Source: Arcticibacter sp041902385
GTDB lineage: Bacteria; Bacteroidota; Bacteroidia; Sphingobacteriales; Sphingobacteriaceae
Assembly: GCF_041902385.1 (NCBI RefSeq)
Contig: NZ_CP169244.1
Coordinates: forward strand, 3,596,001 to 3,660,000
Length of the DNA: 64,000 nucleotides
Reading direction: 5' to 3'
Shown here: positions 27,580 through 36,781 of the stretch, piece after piece
Position numbering within the stretch: position 1 is the stretch's first letter
How the letters are laid out: every line of letters begins with the position of its first letter
Program-made: the position numbers and the translations under genes
Notes under the pieces: model-generated
Database searches by the model: none
Told to the model about the DNA's origin: nothing
Seen by the model: only the letters and a program-made list of their open reading frames with translations

Positions 27580-27942
27580 ATGAAAACCAAACTTTCTATT
27601 GCTTTTTCTGCCCTTCTCTTGTCTGCTTTTTGCTTTTCAAGCTTTGCCGGCAGAAGCTTTATAGCATCTCACGTTTCAACTGCTGATGGCTTGGAAGATA
27701 CACCATCTAAGAGCGGGCAGCTAAACGTATCTAAATACATAGTGAACGGTGATACTATAAGCGGAGATTTTCTCACATATAGCTATTCTGCCGAAGATTC
27801 TATTGTTTTAAGCCAGCCCAGGGACCGTATTTCCTTATACGGGAAGGCAAAACTGACGATTTATAATAGGAAAACGAAGGAGACTGTAAGTACTGAAGCC
27901 GAAAAGATCGTGTTCTATTTGCGTGATAAAGAACAGCGTTAG
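27580..27942 (+). CDS. Small exported protein, unknown function
   Basis: Protein of 120 residues with a clear signal peptide (AFSALLLSAFCFSSFAG, to about residue 24). The mature part has an alternating strand pattern, YIVNGDTISGDFLTYSY and then ISLYGKAKLTIYNRKTKET, reminiscent of the OstA/LptA-type repeats in periplasmic proteins, but it is too short to assign. Upstream lies a small palindrome around 27537-27549 (GCATTAATAATGC). No operon partner. Confidence 0.6.
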   Translation: MKTKLSIAFSALLLSAFCFSSFAGRSFIASHVSTADGLEDTPSKSGQLNVSKYIVNGDTISGDFLTYSYSAEDSIVLSQPRDRISLYGKAKLTIYNRKTKETVSTEAEKIVFYLRDKEQR

Positions 27943-28061
27943 CCTAAAGTTGAATTTTGGATCCCGTGGCCTGGACAGTCGAGTAGGAACCGTCACTGCT
28001 GTCATCGACTTTCAAAGGGGATTCTATATCTAAAGCAAACTGCTGTGAATTAATAGTTTAG

Positions 28062-28109
28062 GAACAAAGAAGAGGCTGAATTGCTTGTGAGCCAGCCTCT
28101 TCTTTGTTC
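28062..28109. terminator. Strong bidirectional hairpin terminator
   Basis: Perfect 17-base arms (GAACAAAGAAGAGGCTG at 28062-28078 and its complement at 28093-28109) around a 14-base loop, with A-rich and T-rich flanks. It lies between the convergent small exported protein (+) and GH92 (-). Confidence 0.85.
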
Positions 28110-28277
28110 TATGGTTCGGGGTATTGCCGGTTAAGATCTTCGTCGGTAAGCCGTAAAATAAAGAAGAGGTTCTCATTGCTTCAATAACAGGACCGCCCGT
28201 TAAGGCTCTCGATTAACCTTTCTCCATCGACATTCAGTCAGAAATAACCGCAGCCACAAGGCTTTCACCTCAAAAAA

Positions 28278-30533
28278 CTAAGGCATCTTAAACGAGGGAG
28301 GAACCGACTCTGCCCCTGCAGCCCATGCTTTGTTCGGATGCTTACCCATCGTCAGCTCCAGTAAGCCGCCTTTCATTAATTGCTCGTGGCTGAACCAGGA
28401 TTTATTCCATACTTTTCCGTTCAGCATTGCACTTTGTATGTACTTATTGTCGGGAGAATAGTTTTCACACCTAACCGTAAACGTTCTGCCGTTTCCTAAT
28501 TTTAGCGTAGCGTTCTTAAAAACAGGACTGCCAATCACGTACATAGGGAGTCCGGGAGTAACCGGGTAGAATCCGATCTGAGAAAATACAACAAAAGACG
28601 TGAGACCTCCGCCATCTTCGTCGCCCGGAATACCCATCAGGTCATTCCTGAACCACTGGTTGAGCAGATTACGAACCCGTTTCTGCGTGCGCCAGGGTTG
28701 CCCGGCATAATTATACAGATAGGGGATGTGCATGGCCGGTTCATTACCCATAGAAAACTGGCCAACATTACCGGTATGGTCGGCATAGATATGATAGAAG
28801 TCCGGACGGCCTTTTCCGAGCGGAGTGCTGAACATATCTTCCAGCGCTGCCACAAAAGCTTCGTTTCCGCCGGTCAGGCTGATGAGGTCTGCAATATTGT
28901 GCTGCACATCAAAGCGATAAACATAGCCCGTATTTTCATCGTAGGCATCTCTTCCTCCAATTCCCGGAGGAAAGCGATAATCAAGGTCGGGCATAAAGTT
29001 GCCCAGCGAATCTTTAGGATGGAAGAATTTGGTAGTGGGATTGAATATTTTGCGATAATTTTTACTCCGCTCTGAAAAGTAGCCCGCATCCTTTTTGTTT
29101 CCGATGGCGTCGGCTATTTTCGAAAGGCACCATTCATCGTATACTGTTCCCAGCGTAACGGCAACGGGCTGACGCCGCTCCCAGCTATGCACCTCCGGCA
29201 CTGTTTCCTTTTCCCCGGGAGCCAGAGAAGGGAAGTACCCGTTATTCTTATAAAACCTGTCGAGGACACCAGCAGGCTTGGAAGACCAGGGCGCTAATGT
29301 TTTTTCAGTGATCGCCGCCTTCGATACCTGATAAGCTTCTTCTAAGTTAAATCCCTTCAGTCCTTTGCTGTACGCATCGGCCACCATCGCAACGGCGTGG
29401 TTGGAATTCATCCTGCGACTGTCGCCCGTTACTTCAGGAAAGTTTGGCATCCAGGCGCGGGGCATCTGCTGCGTCATCGTGATGTAGGAGTTGATCATAT
29501 TACTCTCCATCTGCGGTTCTATGATCGTCCGGAGAGGATGCGTAGCCCTGTAGGTGTCCCATATCCAGTCGTCTGTATAAAAAGTTTTTCCTTTGTCGTC
29601 GTGTACCTTTCCGTCGTACGCACTGAAATAACGCCCGTCCTCCGAGATGGAGATCATGCGCTCATAGGTGCGATAAAGTGAAGTATAAAACACAGCTTTA
29701 GCATCTTCATCAGTGCCGCTAACGCTGATCTTCCCCAGGGTCTGATTCCATATATCACGGCCCGCTTTGGCAACAGCCTCAAGGTCATAATTCTTGATCT
29801 CCCTCCGGAGGTTCTTCTCTGCCTGCGCAGCGCTGATAAAAGAGACGCCGTACCGCAGTTTTACGTTTGGAGTATTCCCGGGGAAGCGGATGATATAATA
29901 CGCGTTTTGTCCTTTTGCGGAATTCTCGTCCGCGGCAATCTTCACGCCCTTATGAGTTCCTATCGTCTGGGGATGCACGTCAGTTTCCATGTAGATATAC
30001 ACTTTCGTGTTGTTATCAAGCTGCTGATACCCGCTGATACTGCCTGCCGTTTTCGTCAACTCTCCATTGCGGGTGTTCACAATCAGGTAAGCTGGCTTCT
30101 TTGGGTCCGAAAAGACAAACTCATAGATGCCAGACTGATGCGACGGGGCATATTTTGCTGAGATGTTTAGCTCGTCCAGATCCACGCTGTAGAAATATGG
30201 TTTAATCACTTCGTTGTCATAACTTAAAGGGATGACACTTTTAATGCTTTCAACATCCCCCTGATAGGGACTTAGATTGAAGGCAGAGCTTCCGCGATGA
30301 CTGGTTACTATCAGTGGCAGACCGTTTAACAGATTGCCGGTATAGTTTTCCCTCTCGGGATACACCCTCAGCATGCTGTTAGGCAAATGCACCGTGGGAT
30401 AGGTGGGGACCAGCATATGGCTGATATTTCCAATATACGGGTTAACATAGTCTACCGGCTCTTTATTCGTTTGAGCAAACAAGGTAGACAGTGTGAGGGA
30501 TAACAGGGCGGCTAAAACGTTTTTCCTTCTCAT
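28278..30533 (-). CDS. GH92 alpha-mannosidase
   Basis: Exported calcium-dependent exo-alpha-mannosidase of 751 residues. The signal peptide ends at about 20 (LSTLFA-Q). The N-terminal beta-sandwich opens VDYVNPYIGNISHMLVPTYP. The catalytic alpha6/alpha6 barrel shows FYTDDWIWDTYRATHPLRTI, then GNEPAMHIPYLYNYAGQPW (about 594-612), whose GNEP Glu is in the family's acid position, and MGIPGDEDGGGLTSFVVFSQ (about 630-649) with the Asp residues of the base region. It removes terminal mannose from N-glycan or yeast-type mannan. No SusCD pair adjoins, so it is a stand-alone enzyme gene. Confidence 0.93.
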   Translation of the reverse strand: MRRKNVLAALLSLTLSTLFAQTNKEPVDYVNPYIGNISHMLVPTYPTVHLPNSMLRVYPERENYTGNLLNGLPLIVTSHRGSSAFNLSPYQGDVESIKSVIPLSYDNEVIKPYFYSVDLDELNISAKYAPSHQSGIYEFVFSDPKKPAYLIVNTRNGELTKTAGSISGYQQLDNNTKVYIYMETDVHPQTIGTHKGVKIAADENSAKGQNAYYIIRFPGNTPNVKLRYGVSFISAAQAEKNLRREIKNYDLEAVAKAGRDIWNQTLGKISVSGTDEDAKAVFYTSLYRTYERMISISEDGRYFSAYDGKVHDDKGKTFYTDDWIWDTYRATHPLRTIIEPQMESNMINSYITMTQQMPRAWMPNFPEVTGDSRRMNSNHAVAMVADAYSKGLKGFNLEEAYQVSKAAITEKTLAPWSSKPAGVLDRFYKNNGYFPSLAPGEKETVPEVHSWERRQPVAVTLGTVYDEWCLSKIADAIGNKKDAGYFSERSKNYRKIFNPTTKFFHPKDSLGNFMPDLDYRFPPGIGGRDAYDENTGYVYRFDVQHNIADLISLTGGNEAFVAALEDMFSTPLGKGRPDFYHIYADHTGNVGQFSMGNEPAMHIPYLYNYAGQPWRTQKRVRNLLNQWFRNDLMGIPGDEDGGGLTSFVVFSQIGFYPVTPGLPMYVIGSPVFKNATLKLGNGRTFTVRCENYSPDNKYIQSAMLNGKVWNKSWFSHEQLMKGGLLELTMGKHPNKAWAAGAESVPPSFKMP

Positions 30534-30805
30534 TTAACAAAATTAAAATAATATTTGAAATGAGGAGAATTGTGCGGACTGAAACCAATGCCATTTCATA
30601 AACAATAAACCACGCTTCTGTGAATACTGTCAAGCGTGACTATCATTCTCGCTACCTGCATTTGAACCCTGAGATTCTGTATCTTTTGCTTCGAATATTT
30701 TTTGCCCGCAAAGCGACGAACGAGCGAAGCAACAGCCCGTCTGTAACAAAGGGGAAGCTAAGGGCTCAGAACGAGGCCAGAAGCGAGCATACATAACAGC
30801 TGCCT

Positions 30806-31411
30806 TTAACTCCTTTGCGCCATCCAAATCGTTGCATTTCCGCAATCCGGATCGTTCTCAATGTGCTTCAGAATTTTAAAGCCATGCCGGGCCAATAAGG
30901 ATTCATACTCGCTGGTATCAAGAGAGGCGTGAAATACGTTTTCACCACCCATCGTGCCCCATGCCTCTCCTCGTTCTGTTCCCGATGTGAAAAGCAAAAT
31001 GCCATGGGGGGTTATATGCTTCTCAAAAATTTTAAACATGGCGGGCTGATCTTCTGCCGGCAGATGAAAAAAACTATGCCACGCAATGATCGCATCATAC
31101 GTCTTCTTTAAATTCAGGAATCTCATATCCGCTAAAATCAGTTCAGCGGCAGGAAAGTTTGCTTTTGCGATTTCGAGTACCTTACTACTCGCATCTACGC
31201 CGGTGACATCAAGGTTTTTGCTGAGCAGATATTCAAGAATAGGCTTTCCTGTTCCGCAGCCGAGATCGAGCACCTTTCCCCCAGGGGGCAGAGATTTAAG
31301 CAGTTGGTCCAGATGGTCTTTTTCCATCAGTCCGGTATACCTGTGTTCTGCAAACCACTGTGCAATCTTATTGTACACCAGGTAGACGTTTTTGCTTTCC
31401 TCCTTGTTCAT
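30806..31411 (-). CDS. Class I SAM-dependent methyltransferase
   Basis: Cytosolic Rossmann-fold methyltransferase of 201 residues. Motif I is VLDLGCGTGKPILEYLL (about 47-63) binding S-adenosylmethionine, followed by the acidic loop VTGVDASSKVLEIAKANFP and motif III FDAIIAWHSFFHL-type YDAIIAWHSFFHLP. The C-terminal strands include GILLFTSGTERGEAWGT. No substrate can be inferred. It is a single gene, with a possible promoter shared with the HEAT protein across 147 bases. Confidence 0.88.
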   Translation of the reverse strand: MNKEESKNVYLVYNKIAQWFAEHRYTGLMEKDHLDQLLKSLPPGGKVLDLGCGTGKPILEYLLSKNLDVTGVDASSKVLEIAKANFPAAELILADMRFLNLKKTYDAIIAWHSFFHLPAEDQPAMFKIFEKHITPHGILLFTSGTERGEAWGTMGGENVFHASLDTSEYESLLARHGFKILKHIENDPDCGNATIWMAQRS

Positions 31412-31558
31412 CTACGAATAAACAAAAGATTCGTAGCATAGTTATGGTGATAATCGTCTCGCGTGGTTATATTCTGGTGATTAGCTACCCGACTTAGGTA
31501 AATTGCATCGAGTCGAACAATAGTAACGACGATTGGTTTTAGAGAACAAATCAGAGAT

Positions 31559-32104
31559 ATGCAGTCGGACGATCAATTAGAAGTATTCAGACGCGAATTT
31601 TTAGGGGCAAATACCTGGGCGCAGAGGAAAGAGGGTGTCCCCCTTGACCTCCTCCACAAACTTTCTAAAGAAGAGTTAAAGATCGCGGAAGCCGAGTTGA
31701 TAAACTCTATCAGCGCCGGCGACAGCTGGCCTATCCTTGGTGTAGCACATCTGAAGTCAACTGCTGCACTGCCGAAGCTCTATGACTTGCTGGACAAAAG
31801 CAGTAAGGCGATCAGGGTAACAGCCGCGTTTGCCATCTTTCAAATTTGCAGGGACGGCAGAATGATTGATGCGGTTCTGAATGAGCTCCCTCGTATTACC
31901 AATCAATACGAACTTATCTCCATTCTTCATTTACTGCCGGCATTTAAAGACCAGAGAGTAACCACCATATTGAAGGACTATATGGAGCGTGACGAATACC
32001 TCGTTGCTTATAATGCAGCAATGGCACTCGGCCTGTCTACTGATGGAGTGGTCAGGAAATTCAGCAAAAAGGAAAAGGGAATTTGGAGAAAAATATTCAG
32101 TTAG
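31559..32104 (+). CDS. HEAT-repeat domain protein
   Basis: Alpha-helical protein of 181 residues made of HEAT/PBS-lyase-like repeats: DSWPILGVAHLKSTAALPKL, then SSKAIRVTAAFAIFQICRDG, NQYELISILHLLPAFKDQRV and DEYLVAYNAAMALGLSTDGV. Each has the paired helices typical of these repeats, which make protein-binding surfaces. No enzymatic motif, no signal peptide. Function unknown; often such proteins are found as immunity or scaffold proteins. Confidence 0.7.
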   Translation: MQSDDQLEVFRREFLGANTWAQRKEGVPLDLLHKLSKEELKIAEAELINSISAGDSWPILGVAHLKSTAALPKLYDLLDKSSKAIRVTAAFAIFQICRDGRMIDAVLNELPRITNQYELISILHLLPAFKDQRVTTILKDYMERDEYLVAYNAAMALGLSTDGVVRKFSKKEKGIWRKIFS

Positions 32105-32718
32105 GCAGCTCTCTTCAAACAGCTTTTCTAATTGCCGGCTTGTGCAGGTGCGCCCGCACAACACGCCTCTATCGAATCATCTAGCCTATATCCGTCAGAC
32201 ATCGGTTTAATCTATTTTTCCCTTTCCAAGAGTGAAAGCCTTATGGCAAGGAACCGGCAAATGAGGGCCGGTCAGGAGCTCCCTGAGACAAGCGGCTACC
32301 TCTTCAAAGACATTGACTCCACAAAGCAAATCCTGAAGCAAGACAGCACCGTATTGCAACCGATTCAGAACCGACACGAGTCGTTGCTGACTCGGTGCTG
32401 ACTCGGTCCTGACTCGGTCCTGAGTCGGTTCTGACTATAACGGGGCTGCCACCCATCCCCCGCCAGTCTCAGGTTTGGTACAGCTTGCAGGTGCAGTTCT
32501 CAGGCCCGGATATAGTGAACTGTTCGCAGGAGGAGAGCGGTTGTCTCAGGTAATCTTAGGGGTCGTCCCCTTGTTGCAAGAATCATGACAAATGTCCTAT
32601 CGATTTCGACATAACTGCTATCCTTCTTCGTGCTAATCTGCTAACGTTGCAGGTAATGAGGCTGAGCTGATACAAGAATATCATGAGCCCGCCATTATAA
32701 ACACTTTACAAATCAGCT
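32105..32718. other. Intergenic region with 11-base tandem repeats
   Basis: No convincing gene in about 610 bases. It holds the tandem repeat at 32389-32432. The 11 bases at 32364-32374 (TCAGAACCGAC) are complementary to 32424-32434 at the end of the repeat tract, so the tract can fold. Confidence 0.5.
32389..32432. repeat. Four 11-base tandem repeats (GACTCGGTCCT type)
   Basis: Units GACTCGGTGCT, GACTCGGTCCT, GACTCGGTCCT and GAGTCGGTTCT follow without gaps. The period equals about one turn of DNA. A similar 11-base tract is at 62381. Confidence 0.9.
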
Positions 32719-33452
32719 ATGAGCATGAAAGGCCGGTTACTGTTGATCACAACAGGCATCCTTATTTCAGGAGGAACAGGATTACAAGGATATTCCGCTA
32801 TAAAAGAGAGCAAGGCGGAGGGGGTGTCCAGGCTGACACTGCCCGCGGTCTTCAGGGATATTTTACTGTTCCCGCTGCGTCCGGAAAAGCACCCGACTCC
32901 AATGGTTTCATTCAGCGTTGGTTACTTCTGGAACCGATTAGTAAACCCAATCGCAGCAATACTGTTTTTACCGACAGCTACATAAGAACCGCGTTTGCGG
33001 AAGAGAATCGCCCGGGGCGGTTAACTGTGTTTCCGAAGGAGGATGAAAAGGTTCATTTTGGCACACAGGTGTTAAAGTGGCACTCCCTGGACAGCAAAAT
33101 GTTCAATATTAAACTTTACCGCTTTGCCTCCGGACTGGGAAAGGAAACATACGGAGTAGTGTTTTGGGCAGCGACGATTGTGAATAGTCGCCGGGAAATG
33201 AAAAATGTGAGGCTGGCTGTCGGCTCAAATTCAGCTTCCATGTGGTGGCTTAATGGAAGAGAGGCTTTGATCCTTTCAGGAGACAGACGTATGGTTATGG
33301 ACGATTGCGTTTCAAAACGTTTGACCCTCAATAAGGGCAAGAATATAATCAAAGGCGCAGTGATCAATGGCCCGGGGATGAGTGATTTTTGTCTGCGTTT
33401 TCTGGATGAAAAAGGACAGCCAATAAAAGATCTTATGGTCAGTTCTAAGTGA
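32719..33452 (+). pseudogene. Exported PUL-associated protein, one-base frameshift
   Basis: Reads as one secreted protein of about 244 residues when a base is restored in the run of five G at 32820-32824. The 5' frame gives a signal (MKGRLLLITTGILISGGTGL, then QGYSAIKESKAEG). The downstream frame gives VQADTARGLQGYFTVPAASG, then FIQRWLLLEPISKPNRSNTV, WHSLDSKMFNIKLYRFASGL and ASMWWLNGREALILSGDRRM. The last part looks like a beta-sandwich carbohydrate-binding domain (WWLNG is typical) of the type next to GH43 and acetylxylan esterases in Bacteroidota. It lies 46 bases upstream of GH43 and is probably cotranscribed. No catalytic residues are recognised. Confidence 0.65.
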
Positions 33453-33498
33453 AGCGGATGATCCCCTTACTGACCGATTATATAAACCTTAAGTTTCG

Positions 33499-34950
33499 AT
33501 GAAAAAATTAGTTAAAGTATTCGGCGCAATCTGCCTTTTATCATGGTGCTTAGGCGGGTCTGCGCGAGCACAGATTGGTAAGCCATTTATACATGATCCC
33601 TCAACGATTACGGAGTGCGAAGGCCGGTATTATACATTCGGTACCGGCTCTGGAGGGTTAATATCCGAAGATGGCTGGACCTGGAACAAGGGGGCCATCA
33701 GACCGGGCGGAGGGGCTGCGCCTGATGTGTTAAAGATCGGAGAGCGTTACCTCATGGCCTATGGTGCAACCGGAGGCGGCCTTGGGGGAGGACATAATGG
33801 AAGAATACTCACTATGTGGAATAAGACGTTGGACCCTAATTCTCCCGACTTTAAGTATTCAGAACCCGTGGTAGTCGCTTCGTCAGACGGGGTGGAAGAT
33901 TGCGACGCAATAGACCCGGGACTCCTTCTTGATCCGACGGACGGCCGCTTGTGGTTATCGTATGGGACCTATTTCGGATTCATCCGGCTTGTCGAACTGG
34001 ATCCCAGGACTGGAAAAAGGGTCGAAGGCAACGAAGCAATCAATATCGCTATTGATTGTGAAGCGACTGCTCTGATGTATAAAGATGGCTGGTATTATCT
34101 TCTCGGTACGCACGGGACATGCTGTGACGGCCCTAACTCCACATACAACATTGTTGTTGGGCGGGCCCGAAAAATAACCGGTCCATATCTGGATAACGTG
34201 GGAAGAGAAATGTTAAAAGGCGGTGGCAAGATGGTTCTCGCAGCTGGCGGAAGAGTGAATGGGGCGGGACATTTTGGCCGCATTGTGCTGGAAGATGGAG
34301 TCGAGAAAATGTCCTGTCACTATGAGGCTGACCTTGATCAGGGTGGGCGGAGTGTGCTGGGTATCCGGCCGCTGCTCTGGAGAAATGGCTGGCCTGTTGC
34401 CGGCGATAATTTCAGGGAGGGGACATACGAAATAGAATCGGAGAGGAGAGGTTACGCTCTCGAATTAGCTGTCGATTTCACAAGGATGCCCGGTGGGATG
34501 AGACCATTTCATCATAACGATGATGAACCCGTCAAGCCGGTTCCATCGCAAAAACTGGAAGACGTTATTAAGGGCTGGCCAGCCGGAAATATAGAGGTGA
34601 GAATCGGCGATTACATGTTTCGTCCGCACCAAAAATGGAGCATTACTGCTGTTCCTGAAGCTGGCGGTTGCCTGGGTGGTCCCTACTATAAGATAACAAT
34701 AGCAGGTACTGAGAGGGCGTTAGCCGCAACAGCGGAGGCCGAAGTTATCACAGTTCCAACGTATACCGGTACACCTGAACAACTCTGGCGAATTGACCAA
34801 TTAATTGACGGTACATACAGGATCATGCCGAAAACAAGCCGGAACTCCGGGCCGCAATTAGCCTTAGTGTCGTCCGGCGACAGCACCCCAACACTTGCAG
34901 AGTTTGATATGAAAAGCGACAACTGCAAATGGAACTTTAAGGATCATTAA
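33499..34950 (+). CDS. GH43 family arabinan/xylan hydrolase with C-terminal ricin-like domain
   Basis: Exported enzyme of 483 residues with a five-bladed propeller. A signal peptide ends at about 25. The three family-43 carboxylates are visible: Asp33 in KPFIHDPSTI (base), Asp139 in DCDAIDPGLLLD (pKa modulator) and Glu188 in DCEATALMYKDG (acid). Strand repeats such as WLSYGTYFGFIRLVELD follow. The last 120 residues (VRIGDYMFRPHQKWSITAVP, then TPEQLWRIDQLIDGTYRIM) resemble a ricin-type beta-trefoil that binds sugar. It probably acts on alpha-L-arabinofuranoside or beta-xyloside links; the substrate is not fixed by the sequence. Confidence 0.9.
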   Translation: MKKLVKVFGAICLLSWCLGGSARAQIGKPFIHDPSTITECEGRYYTFGTGSGGLISEDGWTWNKGAIRPGGGAAPDVLKIGERYLMAYGATGGGLGGGHNGRILTMWNKTLDPNSPDFKYSEPVVVASSDGVEDCDAIDPGLLLDPTDGRLWLSYGTYFGFIRLVELDPRTGKRVEGNEAINIAIDCEATALMYKDGWYYLLGTHGTCCDGPNSTYNIVVGRARKITGPYLDNVGREMLKGGGKMVLAAGGRVNGAGHFGRIVLEDGVEKMSCHYEADLDQGGRSVLGIRPLLWRNGWPVAGDNFREGTYEIESERRGYALELAVDFTRMPGGMRPFHHNDDEPVKPVPSQKLEDVIKGWPAGNIEVRIGDYMFRPHQKWSITAVPEAGGCLGGPYYKITIAGTERALAATAEAEVITVPTYTGTPEQLWRIDQLIDGTYRIMPKTSRNSGPQLALVSSGDSTPTLAEFDMKSDNCKWNFKDH

Positions 34951-35110
34951 AGTACAGAGGTTCAAGGCCCACTAGTTACAGAGGTTGGGTGCGATTTCGA
35001 TGAGAAGTGCGGTTTTTCTGCCGTCTCTCCTGGCACCTCAATGAGGGGCAGTTTTATTAAAAAAACACATTCGGTGCAGAAATGCAAGCCGAAGGCACTA
35101 AGTAAGGTCT

Positions 35111-35284
35111 GAGCTTATTGTTCCTGCACAATTGGATCAAGCGCTTGATAAGATCAGTGCTGTGATACACCAGCCCTATTTTAAATTTAAAATAGGAAGA
35201 AAATTCAGGCTGGATGAGTTTGAACAAGCGCTTTCGTTTAATTCTGTTGATGGATCAAGAGCGACTTTGATCACAACACCTTGA
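35111..35284 (+). pseudogene. Possible C-terminal relic of a zinc-type alcohol dehydrogenase
   Basis: An open stretch of 57 codons without a start codon: ELIVPAQLDQALDKISAVIH, then PYFKFKIGRKFRLDEFEQAL, ending SRATLITTP. The layout resembles the last part of medium-chain dehydrogenases. The assignment is weak and rests on pattern only. Confidence 0.25.
35175..35196. repeat. Perfect 22-base AT-rich palindrome
   Basis: The left half is CCTATTTTAAA and the right half is its exact complement, TTTAAAATAGG. It lies inside the degraded frame. Confidence 0.85.
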
Positions 35285-35771
35285 TTGAGCGATTGAATGC
35301 TGTGAATACGTTAAACGCTGGTACCAGGTCGGTTGATCACAACACGCTTGATTAGGCAATCAATACAACGAATAGTGAAATCGCCGACAGAAGAAGTAGC
35401 GCCTGTCAAATTCCTGCCTGCAGGGTTCAAAGGAGTAGCTCCGGCCTGGATAAATATCGTGCCAAAGGGAGCCTCTCCGGTCCGACCTTCACGAGGCCGT
35501 AACGGGAGTACAAGGTCCGAAGCTAGACTGCTTGTTAATAGATGGAGGCCTGGCCGTCTTGGCTCTCGCCTGGCTTAATACGAAGATGATCGCTAAATAC
35601 TCATTATTGCGGGATTTAGGAATAGTGTCAAGAAACATCCTTGACGTTCTCTCGTCGTCTGATTTTCTTAATTTTGCAGGCAAGGATACAAGATGGAAGA
35701 GACCGCAGGAACGTCAGATAAGGTGGCGAAGACGAACAGACTGATATCCTGATGAAAAAGATCTTAATGCC

Positions 35772-36314
35772 ATGAATATCGACCTGCAGCCTACATTAGA
35801 AAATGAAACCGTCACCCTTTATCCCTTGCAGCGGACCGACTTTAATCTGCTATATGAGGTAGCGGCCGACCCTGAAATATGGCGTCAGCACCCCAACAAG
35901 GACCGGTGGAGAAAGGAGGTCTTCCAGAACTTTTTCGAGGGGGCAATGAAGAGCGGTGGCGCCTTCCGTATCGTGGATAAAGCTAGCGGACTAACCATTG
36001 GGAGTACCCGCTTTTATGACTACAATCCCGGCGAGAGCAGTATTTTAATCGGCTACACATTTTATTCAACAGCTTGCTGGGGCAAAGGCATTAACCCCGC
36101 AGTTAAAGCGCTTATGCTCGACTATGCCTTCCGGTTCGTGAACAAAGTCAGCTTTCACATCGGGTCAGAAAACATCCGGTCGCAAATAGCGATCAGTCGT
36201 CTGGGAGCTATGAAGACGGCGGAGCAGGAAGTAACGTATTTCGGCGAGGCTCCCAAGCTTAACTACGTATATGAGATTGACAAAGGATCATGGCAATTGC
36301 GGAGGCAGAAATAG
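35772..36314 (+). CDS. GNAT family N-acetyltransferase (RimJ/RimL-like)
   Basis: Cytosolic acetyl-CoA-dependent acetyltransferase of 180 residues. N-terminal LENETVTLYPLQRTDFNLLY is the RimJ/RimL opening, followed by FRIVDKASGLTIGSTRFYDY, the core strand ILIGYTFYSTACWGKGINPA (acetyl-CoA pyrophosphate loop region) and the C-terminal VSFHIGSENIRSQIAISRLG, matching the N-x-x-S-x-x-x-x-x-x-x-G stretch of the family. The substrate is probably a protein N-terminus, antibiotic or small amine. It is a single gene. Confidence 0.88.
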   Translation: MNIDLQPTLENETVTLYPLQRTDFNLLYEVAADPEIWRQHPNKDRWRKEVFQNFFEGAMKSGGAFRIVDKASGLTIGSTRFYDYNPGESSILIGYTFYSTACWGKGINPAVKALMLDYAFRFVNKVSFHIGSENIRSQIAISRLGAMKTAEQEVTYFGEAPKLNYVYEIDKGSWQLRRQK

Positions 36315-36411
36315 CAGGAGCGAGGTATGGGACGAAATGAGTTATTATGGACGATAGTCAATAAATAGCAAGAACGGGATTTTTCATTACCACCATGAGA
36401 TCGGAAATCAC

Positions 36412-36753
36412 ATGAAGTGCTTCGAGTTTATGGCAACTGTGACGGTAATCGCTCTGGGCTTGGCGGTCTATATGAAGATGGAGGCTGGTGTTGACGTCTC
36501 AGGTTACTTTTATTTGTGGGTGCTTGTCTCTTTACTACCGATTGTCTTAAACAGGAGTCCCTCCTGGAGTAGGCCGGATCGTGTTCAGATGCTTCCTTTT
36601 GAGCAGTTTCGTTATGCTAAGATATTTACACAAAGCAGTTCTATCACGATCACCAGTCTCCTTGTGCGTGATCTGGAAAAGGCAATTGACGAAATTGGCT
36701 GCCCTAAGCTGGTATATCAAACTCGCCTGTTTCCAAGTATTGCTATGGAGTAA
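36412..36753 (+). CDS. Hypothetical membrane protein
   Basis: Frame of 113 codons. Residues about 8-20 and 30-45 (FMATVTVIALGLAVYM and GYFYLWVLVSLLPIVL) are hydrophobic enough to span the membrane. A soluble tail of about 65 residues follows. No family recognised. The neighbour HAD gene runs the other way, ending 28 bases from it. Confidence 0.4.
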   Translation: MKCFEFMATVTVIALGLAVYMKMEAGVDVSGYFYLWVLVSLLPIVLNRSPSWSRPDRVQMLPFEQFRYAKIFTQSSSITITSLLVRDLEKAIDEIGCPKLVYQTRLFPSIAME

Positions 36754-36781
36754 CGGCAAGACCGGTGCGGATTACCAGCTG

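Larger units (their letters stand above)
34951..35771. other. Gene-poor stretch with short repeats and a possible gene relic
   Basis: About 820 bases. It holds a degraded frame at 35111-35284, a perfect AT-rich palindrome at 35175-35196, and two copies of the element TTGATCACAACAC (near 35269 and 35334) about 65 bases apart. A perfect TAnnTTTG box (TAATTTTG, 35669-35676) lies 96 bases before the GNAT gene and may be its -7 promoter element. No intact gene is seen. Confidence 0.4.

Noticed and set aside
30630..30845. 71-codon minus strand frame after the methyltransferase gene
   Set aside because: Overlaps the end of the methyltransferase; no ribosome site and no recognisable pattern.
32389..32432. 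CRISPR array
   Set aside because: The units are 11 bases and directly joined, without spacers, and no cas gene is present.
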